Under the pieces are notes generated by a model. The model had not been told where the DNA came from and did not search any database. It saw only the letters and a program-made list of their open reading frames with translations. A stretch of 62,276 nucleotides of DNA from contig NZ_UZWE01000037.1 in assembly GCF_900631945.1 (NCBI RefSeq), positions 1-62,276 of the forward strand, given 5' to 3'. This document shows, one piece after another, positions 1 through 8,353 of this stretch. A program made the position numbers and the translations under genes. This DNA is from Paracoccus haematequi. Lineage in GTDB: Bacteria > Pseudomonadota > Alphaproteobacteria > Rhodobacterales > Rhodobacteraceae. Positions within the stretch are counted from its first letter, which is position 1; each line of letters begins with the position of its first letter.

Positions 1-1
1 A

Positions 2-82
2 GAAACCTGGCACCAGTTCCTCGACGACTTCGTTAGCGATCCTGAACTCGCGCAACGCTTCAAGGCTCAACCGCCGCGGTAA
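2..82 (+). CDS. 3' end of an unidentified gene (partial)
   Basis: The window opens inside a reading frame that ends at a TAA at 80-82. It encodes about 26 residues beginning ETWHQFLDDF and ending QPPR. There is too little to name a family. The gene converges on the minus-strand operon that ends at 94. The call rests only on an open frame from the window edge and on position. Confidence 0.4.
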   Translation, partial: ETWHQFLDDFVSDPELAQRFKAQPPR

Positions 83-93
83 CAATCGGCCGG

Positions 94-414
94 TTACGTC
101 CCGCCGCTCAGCGGAAGCGGATAGCGCCCGCCCTCGTCGCCCGTCACCGGGTCGAGGACGATCAGCCCCGGCCGCCAGCCATCGGCGGTAAGCATGTCAG
201 CCTCGATCACCACGCGCCCGTCGCCCATGGGTTGCGCGGTGCTTTTGTACGACAATTTCACGCCGTCGAAACGGACGGTGCCCAGACAGCCCGAGCGCGC
301 CAGCGCCCGGTCGATCCAGCCGCAGGTCTGAAGCCCCTGCCACCCGGCCACAGCTGCCGCCCCCGCCAGCACGAGGGCCGCGAGCGCAGTCCCGAATATC
401 TGCTTGCGTCTCAT
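94..414 (-). CDS. small exported hypothetical protein
   Basis: About 106 residues. I start it at the ATG (MRRKQIFGTALAALVLAG) that overlaps the upstream gene's stop as ATGA, rather than at an earlier in-frame ATG. An N-terminal hydrophobic segment suggests a signal peptide or membrane anchor. The rest is periplasmic-looking with two Cys (QTCGW, SGCLG). Its SGCLG...LIVLDP(V)TG region faintly resembles the N-terminal part of the next gene upstream, so the two may be distant paralogues. It is the last gene of the five-gene operon led by the ECF sigma factor. Function unknown. Confidence 0.7.
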   Translation of the reverse strand: MRRKQIFGTALAALVLAGAAAVAGWQGLQTCGWIDRALARSGCLGTVRFDGVKLSYKSTAQPMGDGRVVIEADMLTADGWRPGLIVLDPVTGDEGGRYPLPLSGGT

Positions 415-1376
415 TCCCGTGCCCCTGCCGCATAGATCCGCAGCTCGCTGTCCGCGCTTGCCGCCACCTCTCCGGCCAAGGCCACGATCACCGCGTCGCG
501 TTGCGGATGCCACAGGATCGCGGGGGCGAGGTCGCTGTCGATGTCATGCGCCGCCAGCAGTCGGCCCGTGGCAATGTCATAGATGCGGATGGCGGCGCGG
601 ACCTTTCCCGGGCCTGAAAAGCGGCGGGCGAGGATCGCGATGCGCTCGCCCTCGGGCGAGCGGGCGCTGTCGAGGCGCAGGAAGGGGATGAACCCTGCAG
701 GCAGGTCCAGCGTCACCTGCGTGTCGCCCAGCGGGACCTCGTCACCCGCAGGCAGGCGGGCGTTCGGGTCCGGGACCGGCTGCTGGCGGGTCAGGATCAC
801 CGCGCCGGTCGCGGCGTCGAAGGCGACATGGGCGAAGACCACGTTACCCGAGGATGAAAACCCCAGCTCGAAGGCCCGGCCATCGGCATCCGGCGGTGCG
901 TCGCGGTGCTCAATCCCGGCGAACCACTCTCGCTCGCCCTCGCGGTCGAACAGGATCACGCGGCTCTCGCGGGACTCGTTTCCGCCGGGCAGGTCACAGG
1001 TGTAGAGCGCATTGCAGCTGACCGTCATGCGGCTGCTGTCGGGCGACAGCCGCAGTTGCTCGGGCCGCCCCTGCATCCCCAGATCGGCGCGGGCAATTTC
1101 GGCCCCAGTTTCGGGCTTGAGGGTGGCCACCACCATCTGCGCCTGCAGCCGGCCCAGGCGGCGTTCGGGCCGATAATCGATGCCGCCGACGACCAGTTGG
1201 CCTTCGGCGTCAATCACCAGCGTGTCGCCTGTCACCACGAGATCGCGCAAGGTGAAGGCCGCAAGGCAGCCGCCGTCTCCAGCAAGCCGCCCGGCCGGGC
1301 CGCAGGGACCGGACAAAGCCAGCGCCGCGACCCCCACCGCCAGCATCAACGCGGCACCGAGCAGCGCACGCCTCAT
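411..1376 (-). CDS. exported beta-propeller-like hypothetical protein
   Basis: About 321 residues from the ATG that overlaps the previous stop (ATGA at 1373-1376). An N-terminal signal-like segment (MRRALLGAALMLAVGVAALAL) is followed by repeats with beta-propeller flavour: LSPDSSRMTV, RSPEGERIAIL, IRIYDIATGRLLAAHDID, ILWHPQRDAVIVAL. WD40/YncE-like folds have this pattern of 'DxxxGRLL' and 'SPDG' blades, but no family is certain. It is coupled by 4-bp overlaps to the genes on both sides and so is very probably co-translated with the sigma-factor operon. A periplasmic sensor or structural role is inferred only. Confidence 0.75.
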   Translation of the reverse strand: MRRALLGAALMLAVGVAALALSGPCGPAGRLAGDGGCLAAFTLRDLVVTGDTLVIDAEGQLVVGGIDYRPERRLGRLQAQMVVATLKPETGAEIARADLGMQGRPEQLRLSPDSSRMTVSCNALYTCDLPGGNESRESRVILFDREGEREWFAGIEHRDAPPDADGRAFELGFSSSGNVVFAHVAFDAATGAVILTRQQPVPDPNARLPAGDEVPLGDTQVTLDLPAGFIPFLRLDSARSPEGERIAILARRFSGPGKVRAAIRIYDIATGRLLAAHDIDSDLAPAILWHPQRDAVIVALAGEVAASADSELRIYAAGARE

Positions 1377-1759
1377 TCCGCAGGCTGCCTTGGCGCCCAA
1401 TGGTGACATTCCCCGGCGATGCGCGCGACGACCAGCGTCTCGCCCTCGAAATGCCCCTCGGCCACCACGCAGCCGCCACTGGCGAAGGCGTCCTCGATCC
1501 GCGTGCGGTCGGCCTTGTCGGCCTCCAGCAGAGGGAGTTCGGTCATGTCATGGCCGGACAGGGGGCGGTCGCGGGTGCCGTCAGGGTTCATGCGGAACAC
1601 CCCGCGCCATGGGCAAGGCGCGCGATAGCAATTTATGCCGGTCGAACCGAGGCCCCAGAACTGTTCCCCCCCGGCCGGAACCGGCAAGGGTTCCACCGGA
1701 AGCGCCTGGACGGCACCGGCCCACAGGATCAGCGCGGCGGCAAGGGTGCTGCGGAGCAT
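1373..1759 (-). CDS. exported hypothetical protein with paired cysteines
   Basis: 128 residues. The signal peptide (MLRSTLAAALILWAGAVQAL) is followed by a small domain with INCYRAPCPWRGVF and later CVVAEGH and GECHHW. The four or so cysteines suggest disulfides in the periplasm. The CYRAPCPW element is typical of small secreted or lipoprotein domains of unknown function. It lies 65 bp downstream of the anti-sigma gene on the same strand and overlaps the next gene by ATGA. Function unknown. It is a plausible member of the ECF sigma regulon by position. Confidence 0.7.
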   Translation of the reverse strand: MLRSTLAAALILWAGAVQALPVEPLPVPAGGEQFWGLGSTGINCYRAPCPWRGVFRMNPDGTRDRPLSGHDMTELPLLEADKADRTRIEDAFASGGCVVAEGHFEGETLVVARIAGECHHWAPRQPAE

Positions 1760-1824
1760 GGGCGTTCCTTTCCCAAGATCGTCGTTCCCTCATATGACGC
1801 GGGACACACGGCGGACCTTGGGCG

Positions 1825-2520
1825 CTATCGGGGAACGTCCAGCCTGCGGGCGGCGGCTGCGCGGTCGGGCGCATCGTGGACCTGCATGGACAACGCTCCA
1901 GAAAGGCGGATGCCGCCCGGAGCCACGGTGAACACGTCCCAGTTTGTCGTGTCCCCGATGCGGCTTTGCAGCAGCAGCAGTTCGCCCTGGGCGGACATCG
2001 TCAGGAAAGCGTCCAGCAGTTCGAACCCGGTGCCGGGGTCAAGGCTGCGGCGGTCGAAGGGTGTCGCGGTTCCGTCCCGAAGAAACGAGAGGCTGACCGC
2101 GCCGTCCTGGTCGTGGACGCCGATCTGGAAGCCATCGAAATCGTGGACCCGTGCGGGTGCCAGCACCGTGGTGCCGGACCGCGCGGCAGCCTGCGGCGGG
2201 CGGGCGCCCATGATCGGGCCGGACGGTGCGGCCCCGTCGCGCGCAAGGGCGGGTTCTTCCTGGGTCGGGTCATTTCCGGCCAGCCGTGGCGAGCCGGTTT
2301 GCGGCACCAGCACGACGACCAGGGCCAATGCCGCCAGCGCCGTGGCGCCGGGGACCAGCCAGATCAGCCACCCCCGGCGGCGTGGGGCGGGACGGCTTGG
2401 CGCGCCTTCTGTGAAACGCGCCCGCGCTGCGGTGATGGTGGCCCGCATCCGCGCGGGGTCAGGCTCGGGCGCGGGAAGCCGACGGAGCAGGTCGAGGGGA
2501 TCAGTCGGCCGGATCATCAC
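1825..2520 (-). CDS. putative anti-sigma factor, single-pass membrane protein
   Basis: About 231 residues. There is a cytoplasmic N-terminal stretch of roughly 50 residues (DPLDLLRRLPAPEPDPARM), one membrane segment (WLIWLVPGATALAALALVVVLV), and a periplasmic domain that reads like a lectin or beta-sandwich (FDGFQIGVHDQDG, FELLDAFLTMSAQGELLLL). The start is GTG at 2520 or ATG at 2517. Either overlaps the sigma-factor stop, so the two genes are translationally coupled. The location directly after an ECF sigma gene and the membrane topology support an anti-sigma role. There is no recognisable zinc anti-sigma HxxxCxxC motif. Confidence 0.6.
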   Translation of the reverse strand: MMIRPTDPLDLLRRLPAPEPDPARMRATITAARARFTEGAPSRPAPRRRGWLIWLVPGATALAALALVVVLVPQTGSPRLAGNDPTQEEPALARDGAAPSGPIMGARPPQAAARSGTTVLAPARVHDFDGFQIGVHDQDGAVSLSFLRDGTATPFDRRSLDPGTGFELLDAFLTMSAQGELLLLQSRIGDTTNWDVFTVAPGGIRLSGALSMQVHDAPDRAAAARRLDVPR

Positions 2521-3104
2521 AGCACCTCCCTCAATGCCTTGCGCGCCTTGTGGATATGCCAGGCGACGGTCACTTCCTTGCAGCCCATGATCCGCGCGGC
2601 CTCGGCTTGGCTCAGTCCCTCGGCATGGACAAGCATCACTGCGTCACGCTGCTTTTCCGGCAAGGCGCGGACCGCCCGCCAGATGTCGGCCACATGCAGC
2701 GCGTCATCCTGATCCGGGGCGTGGCTGTCCTCGGCCAGGGTGGCGACGGCATCGGCCAGGCGGGCTTGCCGCTGCCTGCTGCGCTGAAGGTCACGCACGG
2801 CGTTCAGCGTCACCCGGTAAAGCCAGCTTGTGAAGGCCGCGCGGCCGTCGAAGCTGCGGATCGCGTCCGGCAGCCGCATGCATACGGATTGGGTCACGTC
2901 CTCGGCATCGCTTTCATGCCCCAGCCAGCGGAAGGCAACCCGGAAGATATAGCGGTAATGGAGGACCAGCAACGCCTCGAAGGCGGCGCCGTCGCCCGCC
3001 CGCGCACGTTCCAGCAGGGTATCGTCGCTGTCCCCGGCGTCCTCCGGCCGGGGCCGGGCATCGCGCAACCTTGGTGCCTGCAAGAAACTGGCCCCGCAAT
3101 CCAT
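2517..3104 (-). CDS. ECF-family RNA polymerase sigma factor
   Basis: About 195 residues from the ATG at 3104. An earlier in-frame ATG at 3179 gives an unlikely Cys/Trp-rich extension. Region 2 is clear (FEALLVLHYRYIFRVAFRWLG, then DAEDVTQSVCMRL, FTSWLYRVTLNAVRDLQR). Region 4 is clear too (ALPEKQRDAVMLVHAEGLSQAEAARIMG, then VTVAWHIHKARKALREVL), with a variable linker between. It directs core polymerase to a small regulon. It heads a minus-strand operon with a membrane anti-sigma candidate and three exported proteins, and lies divergent from another exported-protein operon starting at 3227. Confidence 0.9.
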   Translation of the reverse strand: MDCGASFLQAPRLRDARPRPEDAGDSDDTLLERARAGDGAAFEALLVLHYRYIFRVAFRWLGHESDAEDVTQSVCMRLPDAIRSFDGRAAFTSWLYRVTLNAVRDLQRSRQRQARLADAVATLAEDSHAPDQDDALHVADIWRAVRALPEKQRDAVMLVHAEGLSQAEAARIMGCKEVTVAWHIHKARKALREVL

Positions 3105-3226
3105 CCTCAGGGGGCAAGAGGACCACAAATACGGCCGCAAGCAAAGCCAAGATCGACAAAAGACTGCATCCTGCGCCAAGATCGTGCCGGGGCGCGGCGT
3201 CCCAAGGGCAGGAAAGGAGGGCGTCC

Positions 3227-4063
3227 ATGATCGAAAAGCATCCGCCTTGCAGTCTGATCCGACGCACGGTCATCCTTGCCGCAGTCTGCGCCATGCCTGC
3301 CGCCGCAGGACAGCCGGATGCGGGATTGGTCATCGCGCCCCGGACGGAACTGCCGGAACCCGCGGCCCCGACCGACCTTGGCTTGTGCAGGCATCACGCG
3401 CTTGACCCGCAGACAGCCGGGGGGCGGATGGTCGCCGCTGCGGGATGGGCCATCACAGACGAAGCGTCGCTGGGCACATTGACGGCGATCAGCTTCGTCG
3501 CCGGCGCCCGGACGATGACCAGCGGCGCCTGCATCCTGGACGGCGGGCGGATCGGCATCTTTGACGGACCGGATCTGCTGGCCCTTGCCGAAGGTTCGCG
3601 ACCGGACGGCACCGCGATAGGCCACCTGCGCCGCAGCGGCGACCGCTTGCGCATCTGGAACGGCGGGATGCTGTCTCAGCCTGTGGCCGACCTGATGCTG
3701 GCCGAAGGTGCGCCGGTAATCGTCCCGCTGCCCTTGGCCGAAGACCTTTGCGAGGGCCGGCTGACAATGCCGCTGATTCATGGCCTGAGCCTTGCCGACG
3801 CAAGCGCGCTGCTGGCCGAGCATGGCTGGGAACCGGACAGGCTTGCGGCACCCGTCGATCCCCTTGCCGCCCGGCTTGCCGCCAGGGGCTTTGCCGGGGC
3901 CGGACATTGCTCGGGGACCGGCTTCGGTTTCTGCACCATCGCCTTCGTGCAGGACGCGGCCGCAGCCTCGGTCCTGACCTTCGGGGATGTGGAACGGCCC
4001 GCAGGCCCCGAAGTGGCGGACTACGAGGTCACCTGTCCCGCCGCACCCTTTTTACCCCGATGA
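3227..4063 (+). CDS. exported hypothetical protein with PASTA-like segment
   Basis: 278 residues. The ATG at 3227 follows a good ribosome site (ggaaaggagg). A signal peptide (RRTVILAAVCAMPAAAGQ) precedes a Cys-containing periplasmic domain. The segment IHGLSLADASALLAEHGWEP has the look of a PASTA-type repeat (GLSxxxAxxxLxxxGW), but only one copy is visible. Further Cys residues (LGLCRHH, SGACILDG, AEDLCEG, AGHCSG, FGFCTIAF, YEVTCP) suggest disulfides. It is the first gene of a three-gene plus-strand operon divergent from the ECF sigma gene, so it may belong to the same stress response. Function unknown. Confidence 0.75.
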   Translation: MIEKHPPCSLIRRTVILAAVCAMPAAAGQPDAGLVIAPRTELPEPAAPTDLGLCRHHALDPQTAGGRMVAAAGWAITDEASLGTLTAISFVAGARTMTSGACILDGGRIGIFDGPDLLALAEGSRPDGTAIGHLRRSGDRLRIWNGGMLSQPVADLMLAEGAPVIVPLPLAEDLCEGRLTMPLIHGLSLADASALLAEHGWEPDRLAAPVDPLAARLAARGFAGAGHCSGTGFGFCTIAFVQDAAAASVLTFGDVERPAGPEVADYEVTCPAAPFLPR

Positions 4064-4074
4064 AGGAGAAGATG

Positions 4075-5172
4075 ATGACCCGACCCGCGTTCGCACTGGC
4101 GCTTGCCCTGGTTGCCGCCACGCCTGCCCTGGCCGAGGATTCAAACCTGCGCGCCGCGCTGTCGGTCCTTCCCGATACGGCGTTTTCCGCAATCGGCGCG
4201 GAGGTTGTGCGGTATGTCGATCTGTCGGCCCTTGCTTTGGCCTACGGCGGCGCGCTGGACCGCGAGGCGCTGGCCCGTGTCCTGCTGGGCGGCGGCATCC
4301 GCCCGGTCGAGGCGCTTGCGGTCGGCACCCCGGAAAGCTTTGCCAAAAAGTCCGGGATCGACAGTGCCGAATTGGCATTTGCGGCCGGGATGGGACAGCC
4401 GCCGAACGCAGTCTCGGTCTGGGGTTTCAACCAGGGAGAAGCGGCCGCAACGGCGTTTTCCAGCTTGACCGCCCATGACTTTGCGGAACGTTCATCGGGA
4501 ATGATCGCCAATGGTGAGCCGGGCGTCATGAACATCGCCGGGCGCGATCCTGCGGATCCGTGGCGCGGCCCGATGGGGCAGGCATCGGTCGTGGCGCTTT
4601 CCGGTCCGACCCTGCTGCAGGCGGGTGATCCCGCGGTGCTGGAGCCGATTTTGGCCGAGGGGCACTCGGCCCTGGACAGCCCGGCAGGCCTGATCATGCT
4701 GGACGCGCTGGAGGCAGAGGAGGGCACGGTGCTGCAGGCAGCCTTCCTCGGGCCGTGGCACGGGCTGGGCAGCGGCATCGATCCTGCCGCCCTTGCCGGC
4801 AAGACCCCCGACGAAGCCCGCGCTGTCCTGGAACAGGCTGCCGCCGCGGCCGCCGGCGGGCTGCCTTTTTGGCAGGGTGCCGCAGTAGCCGATCTGGATA
4901 CGGAAAAGAACCCTGCCATGGTCCTTGCCTTGTCTTATGCGGACTGCGCCGACGCGCAGGTGGCAGCGGACGGTGCCGCGGACCTGTGGCGGGAAATGGA
5001 CGGCACCTCCGAGGATCTGGCTGATGCGCGCGTTGCACAGATCCAGCCATCCGGTTGCGCGGCGATCCTGCGCGTCACTGGACGCGACGAAAAGCCCCGT
5101 CCTTTCAATCAGGCCATTCATGCCCTGATGTCCGGGAACCTTCCCGCATTGCGCATTGGCACCGGAAACTGA
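4075..5172 (+). CDS. exported hypothetical protein, about 365 residues
   Basis: I chose the ATG at 4075, which lies 6 bases after aaggag. ATGs at 4060 and 4072 are in frame, and the 4060 one would overlap the previous stop. A clean signal peptide (MTRPAFALALALVAATPALA) is followed by an Ala/Gly-rich soluble domain without known motifs (LRAALSVLPDTAFSAIGAEV, PFWQGAAVADLDTEKNPAMV). It is co-oriented with and close to the genes on both sides. The three proteins of this operon are probably secreted together. No function can be assigned. Confidence 0.75.
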   Translation: MTRPAFALALALVAATPALAEDSNLRAALSVLPDTAFSAIGAEVVRYVDLSALALAYGGALDREALARVLLGGGIRPVEALAVGTPESFAKKSGIDSAELAFAAGMGQPPNAVSVWGFNQGEAAATAFSSLTAHDFAERSSGMIANGEPGVMNIAGRDPADPWRGPMGQASVVALSGPTLLQAGDPAVLEPILAEGHSALDSPAGLIMLDALEAEEGTVLQAAFLGPWHGLGSGIDPAALAGKTPDEARAVLEQAAAAAAGGLPFWQGAAVADLDTEKNPAMVLALSYADCADAQVAADGAADLWREMDGTSEDLADARVAQIQPSGCAAILRVTGRDEKPRPFNQAIHALMSGNLPALRIGTGN

Positions 5173-5176
5173 GGGG

Positions 5177-6211
5177 ATGATCGCTGGCCTGAAAGGAAGG
5201 GCGTCGGGCCTTGCCGGGCGCTGGCTGCTATCGCTGTGGCTCTGCGCCTGCGTTTCTGCCTGCGCCGATCGTCAGGCGGCCATCGACGCCGCGACCGCCT
5301 TGGCCGAAGCCGCCTATCCCGGCCAGTTGGAGTTGGTCGGCACGCATTTGCAAAAGGATCATTACGACGTGGTCTTCGCCATCCGGGGCGATCCCTTCAC
5401 CCGCATCCGGTTCGGCGTCGACCGCGATGCGTCCCGCTGCCGTCCGGCGTCCCCATGCGAGGATCGCCTGCACCGCGCCTATGCGGACGGAACTGCCGCA
5501 GGGGCCAAGCTGAGGGCGCTGAATGCAGCTTTCCCCCGGTGCGGGGTCGTGCCGCTGGCGGTGCAGGACGAAGGCCTTGGCCCAGGCTTCACGGCGGTCA
5601 TCGAACTGGACCTTGCCGTGCAGGATCAGCAACCCGCCCTGGACCGCCTGACGCCCTGCATCGCGGCGTTCCGGTCCGTCCTGCCACCCGTCGCCACGCC
5701 CGAACAGCAAAGCCTGAAGCTGCGCATCCTGCTGCCGGAACCGGGCGGGGCAGCGCGTGCCCCTGCCCTGCTGACCCTCGACACGACGCTGGCCGATGCG
5801 CGAAGCGACGAGATCAGCTTCCTGACCGGGATCGGGCCGGAGGCCGACCGCATCCCTGCCGAAAGCCTGAGGGTCCATCCCGCCTTCCTGTCCGGCAGGA
5901 CCATGCGGGACAGGCTTGTCGATGCCGCCGAAACGGCGCTTGCGGGCGACCCCGGTGGCGGGCAGGTTGCAACGCTTGCCTTTCCGACCGGCACGCGTCT
6001 CGATCCGCAACGGCTTGACGTGATCCGCAGCTATATCCTTGCCTGCAGCACGGTGCGGAAGGGTCAGGGGCCGTGCAGGACGGACATCGCGGTGCGGCTG
6101 CGTCATGATCTTGGTGCGGGCGAGGTGATCCCCGAGGCCATCATCCGCGATATCCGTGATGCCCAGGGGAACCTTCGCCTGTCGCCCCTGCCCGGTCGCG
6201 GCGTCGGCTGA
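5177..6211 (+). CDS. putative lipoprotein, function unknown
   Basis: 344 residues from the ATG at 5177, five bases after the previous stop. The N-terminus carries a hydrophobic segment and a lipobox (LLSLWLCACVSAC), which suggests lipidation at the Cys of VSAC. The mature part contains Cys pairs (ASRCRPASPCEDR, LACSTVRKGQGPC) and a central region about acidic and aromatic strands. No enzyme motif was recognised. It ends three bases before the convergent gene at 6215. It is the last gene of the 3227-6211 operon. Confidence 0.75.
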   Translation: MIAGLKGRASGLAGRWLLSLWLCACVSACADRQAAIDAATALAEAAYPGQLELVGTHLQKDHYDVVFAIRGDPFTRIRFGVDRDASRCRPASPCEDRLHRAYADGTAAGAKLRALNAAFPRCGVVPLAVQDEGLGPGFTAVIELDLAVQDQQPALDRLTPCIAAFRSVLPPVATPEQQSLKLRILLPEPGGAARAPALLTLDTTLADARSDEISFLTGIGPEADRIPAESLRVHPAFLSGRTMRDRLVDAAETALAGDPGGGQVATLAFPTGTRLDPQRLDVIRSYILACSTVRKGQGPCRTDIAVRLRHDLGAGEVIPEAIIRDIRDAQGNLRLSPLPGRGVG

Positions 6212-6214
6212 CGG

Positions 6215-7177
6215 TCAGAAACGGATGCTTCGGCAATCGGTGCTCTCAAGGCCCAGTGCCGACAGGTCCACGTCCATGATCGGGGTCTGAACCGCCTTGT
6301 AAGCCGCAGACGGATCTGCGCCGGGCGAACGCAGGACCAGCAGGCGCGATTGTTGAACCTCTGCCATGTGCTGGAACAAATGCAGAAATCGGTCCCAGCT
6401 TTCACGATCAGGAACAGGCTCGGCCGGAATTTCGGAAAGCTGTTCGAAGGACATCCGCCATTCGGTCTCCATGGCGGACAGCGCGGCATCGAGTTCCGGT
6501 CTGGGCAGGCCCAGTGTCCCGCGATGCGCATCCACGAATGCTGCCATTGCAATGTCCCGACTGCGCTCATGATCCTGTCTTGATCGGCGGGTTACGATTG
6601 CAGTGCAGGCGGCTGCGATCTTCTGAACGAAGATCCGGCGATCCTCGGGAATGTCCACATCCTGCGCGACCAGTTCACAATCACGCCCGGCAAAGCCCAG
6701 CCGCCCCATCGCCTCGCTGACCAGTTCGGCAGGTGGTCCGAACTCGGACGCCGGAATCAATCTGCTTGTCGGGTTTTCCAGCCATTGGACGCGGTTGTCC
6801 TGCTGCGCCACCTCGGCTTCAAGGAAGGTGATGAACATGTCCCAATCGTCCTGCTGCCCTGCAGGAGGCGCAAGCTCCTCTAAGGCGTGAAGGCTCCGGC
6901 TGAGTTCATCCCGGCTGGCGGCGATGTCGCTTTTCAGGGCACGGCGCGCATCGGCTGACAGGTCTGTCCGCTTGAGGAACGCCGCCAGGACCTCCACGCG
7001 CGCCTTCTGCCCTTTTCCGAGAACCTGACCCGGTCTGGTATCCAGAATCTGGCGGCAGGCTCGGTTGGCCGCGTCAGGAAATCCCGCCTCATCGGCTGAT
7101 GCGGACCATGACAGATGCGTGAAAGCGACTGATGCCAGTGCGATCCAGAGTGGTCGGAAACCGTATGCCTTCACCAT
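6215..7177 (-). CDS. exported helical hypothetical protein
   Basis: 320 residues with a signal peptide (PLWIALASVAFTHLSWSASA) and a largely helical mature domain rich in Glu, Arg and Gln (RDELSRSLHALEELAPPAGQ, FITFLEAEVAQQDNRVQWLE). Four Cys occur (NRACRQIL, GRDCELV, AAACTAIV, STDCRSI). No catalytic or binding motif was recognised. It converges on the 3227-6211 operon with only three bases between the stops, and stands alone on its strand. Confidence 0.7.
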   Translation of the reverse strand: MVKAYGFRPLWIALASVAFTHLSWSASADEAGFPDAANRACRQILDTRPGQVLGKGQKARVEVLAAFLKRTDLSADARRALKSDIAASRDELSRSLHALEELAPPAGQQDDWDMFITFLEAEVAQQDNRVQWLENPTSRLIPASEFGPPAELVSEAMGRLGFAGRDCELVAQDVDIPEDRRIFVQKIAAACTAIVTRRSRQDHERSRDIAMAAFVDAHRGTLGLPRPELDAALSAMETEWRMSFEQLSEIPAEPVPDRESWDRFLHLFQHMAEVQQSRLLVLRSPGADPSAAYKAVQTPIMDVDLSALGLESTDCRSIRF

Positions 7178-7225
7178 GTCGATCCTTTCCCGCTTTCCAG
7201 AAGCTTCCAGATGCCGCTACCGGTT

Positions 7226-7447
7226 TCAACAGACCCTTTCCACTCTGGCGGTGCCGGCTTGATCCGGGCGCAGAACTGCGTTCATCGCGGCGGCGAGCGC
7301 CTTGGCATCCGGTTCATCCATCGGACCGATCAATCGCCCGCCGCAGCGCACATAGGGTATCCGGCTTTTGAGGGTGATGGAGTTCAGCCTCTCCATCGAC
7401 AACCCGCGTCGGCAGTGGCTGGGCCGGCGTGCCTGACCGGTCATCAT
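7226..7447 (-). CDS. doubtful small ORF, possibly a glutaredoxin-like fragment
   Basis: 73 codons. The middle (SHCRRGLSMERLNSITLKSR, then RIPYVRCGGRLIGPMDEPDA) loosely recalls the second half of a thioredoxin/glutaredoxin fold, with a cis-Pro-like IPYV and a G-x-G-x-x-x-G turn. An N-terminal CxxC module is missing. It overlaps by two bases the divergent start of the YqaA-like gene. It could be a broken thiol-redox gene or chance coding. Confidence 0.3.
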   Translation of the reverse strand: MMTGQARRPSHCRRGLSMERLNSITLKSRIPYVRCGGRLIGPMDEPDAKALAAAMNAVLRPDQAGTARVERVC

Positions 7448-7880
7448 GATTGATCTTGCCGTTTACGGCGGCCTGTTTCTGGCGGCCTTCACCGCAGCGA
7501 CCCTGCTCCCCGCGCAATCCGAGATCCTGGTTGTCGGCCTTTTGCTGACCGACCACCCGCCATGGCTGGTGCTGACCGTTGCGAGCGCCGGCAATGTGCT
7601 GGGTTCTGTGGTCAACTGGTTTCTCGGGCGAGGAATCGAACGGCTGCGCACCCGACGCTGGTTCCCGGTAAGCCCGGCCGCCCTGGCACGAGCGGAGGGC
7701 TGGTATCGCCACTACGGCAGATGGTCGCTGCTGTTGGCTTGGGCGCCGATCATCGGCGACCCGTTGACTGTCGTTGCAGGAGTGCTGCGCGAGTCTTTCT
7801 GGGTGTTCTTGCTCCTCGTCAGCGTTGCGAAGATTGGCCGCTATCTTGTTCTGGCAGCAGCAACATTGGGGTTCGCTTGA
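7446..7880 (+). CDS. YqaA/DedA-like small integral membrane protein
   Basis: 144 residues with about four hydrophobic segments (GGLFLAAFTAATLLPAQSEI, WLVLTVASAGNVLGSVVNWF, WSLLLAWAPIIGDPLTVVAG, FWVFLLLVSVAKIGRYLVLA). The order E-x-x-x near the first helix, G-N-x-x-G-x-x-x-x-x-x-x-G-R, and the F/W-A-P-x-x-G-D-P motif are typical of the YqaA branch of the DedA/SNARE-associated (VTT) family. These are bacterial relatives of lipid scramblases. It sits at the left edge of the copper island, but nothing ties it to metals. Confidence 0.85.
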   Translation: MIDLAVYGGLFLAAFTAATLLPAQSEILVVGLLLTDHPPWLVLTVASAGNVLGSVVNWFLGRGIERLRTRRWFPVSPAALARAEGWYRHYGRWSLLLAWAPIIGDPLTVVAGVLRESFWVFLLLVSVAKIGRYLVLAAATLGFA

Positions 7881-8056
7881 CTAAGTTGCCACTCGGCCTC
7901 GGCGCTGCAAAGCAGGCTCCGTCTCCTGCAGGTGCAGAAGACGGAGTTGACGAGATTGTGGTCGAGCAACCTCAAACCATTTGTGCCGCGGTTTGCCGTG
8001 ATCGCCGCCCAGCGAAGGCGGTGCCCCGCCAGGTTGAAATAGCGGAATGAGGGTTC

Positions 8057-8257
8057 TCAGCTGGTCGCCGGCACCACGGGGAAGCCTGCTGCAGCAAGGG
8101 CGGACGCAAAGCGGTCAATCGGCAGATCGCTGGTCAGTTCGACCTCGCGACGGTTCTGATCGATGACGATAGAGGCATCAGCATCGACCGACTGGATGGC
8201 ACGAGTGACGCTCCGGGCGCAGCCGCCGCAGTTCATGTTGGGGAGATGGAAACGCAT
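8057..8257 (-). CDS. copZ: copper chaperone, CopZ-like heavy-metal-associated domain
   Basis: 66 residues from the ATG at 8257. That start has a strong ribosome site just upstream (aaggaaggtgtc), while the longer frame lacks one. It is a single HMA fold with the metal loop MNCGGCARSV (Cys10 and Cys13) followed by an alternating strand/helix pattern to the end. Such proteins carry Cu(I) in the cytosol to a P1B ATPase or to CueR. A CueR-type operator lies upstream at 8297-8316. CueR itself and a CopA ATPase are encoded nearby. Confidence 0.92.
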   Translation of the reverse strand: MRFHLPNMNCGGCARSVTRAIQSVDADASIVIDQNRREVELTSDLPIDRFASALAAAGFPVVPATS

Positions 8258-8288
8258 GACACCTTCCTTGGTTCTTCTCATGCCTGAG

Positions 8289-8319
8289 CAGATGGGAGCT
8301 TCCAGCGCGGGAAGGTCAA
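8289..8319 (-). promoter_or_regulatory. CueR-type operator and promoter of the copZ-like gene
   Basis: Reading on the minus strand, a -35 TTGACC (8319-8314) and a -10 CATCTG (8294-8289) are separated by 19 bases. That is the over-long spacer typical of MerR/CueR-activated promoters. A near-palindrome ACCTTCC...GGAAGCT fills the spacer at 8297-8316. The start codon follows at 8257. The layout matches the other copper promoter in this window at 14666-14696. Confidence 0.75.
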
Positions 8320-8353
8320 GGCGCCCCAACAACTTCCTGATATTGACCTTCGC

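Noticed and set aside
3071..3226. Longer N-terminus for the protein that starts at 3227
   Set aside because: It would run through the divergent promoter region and bury the signal peptide 60 residues inside.
7562..8050. 162-codon plus-strand ORF overlapping the YqaA-like gene
   Set aside because: Most of it is a frame-shifted copy of the real gene, and the remaining tail lacks any motif.
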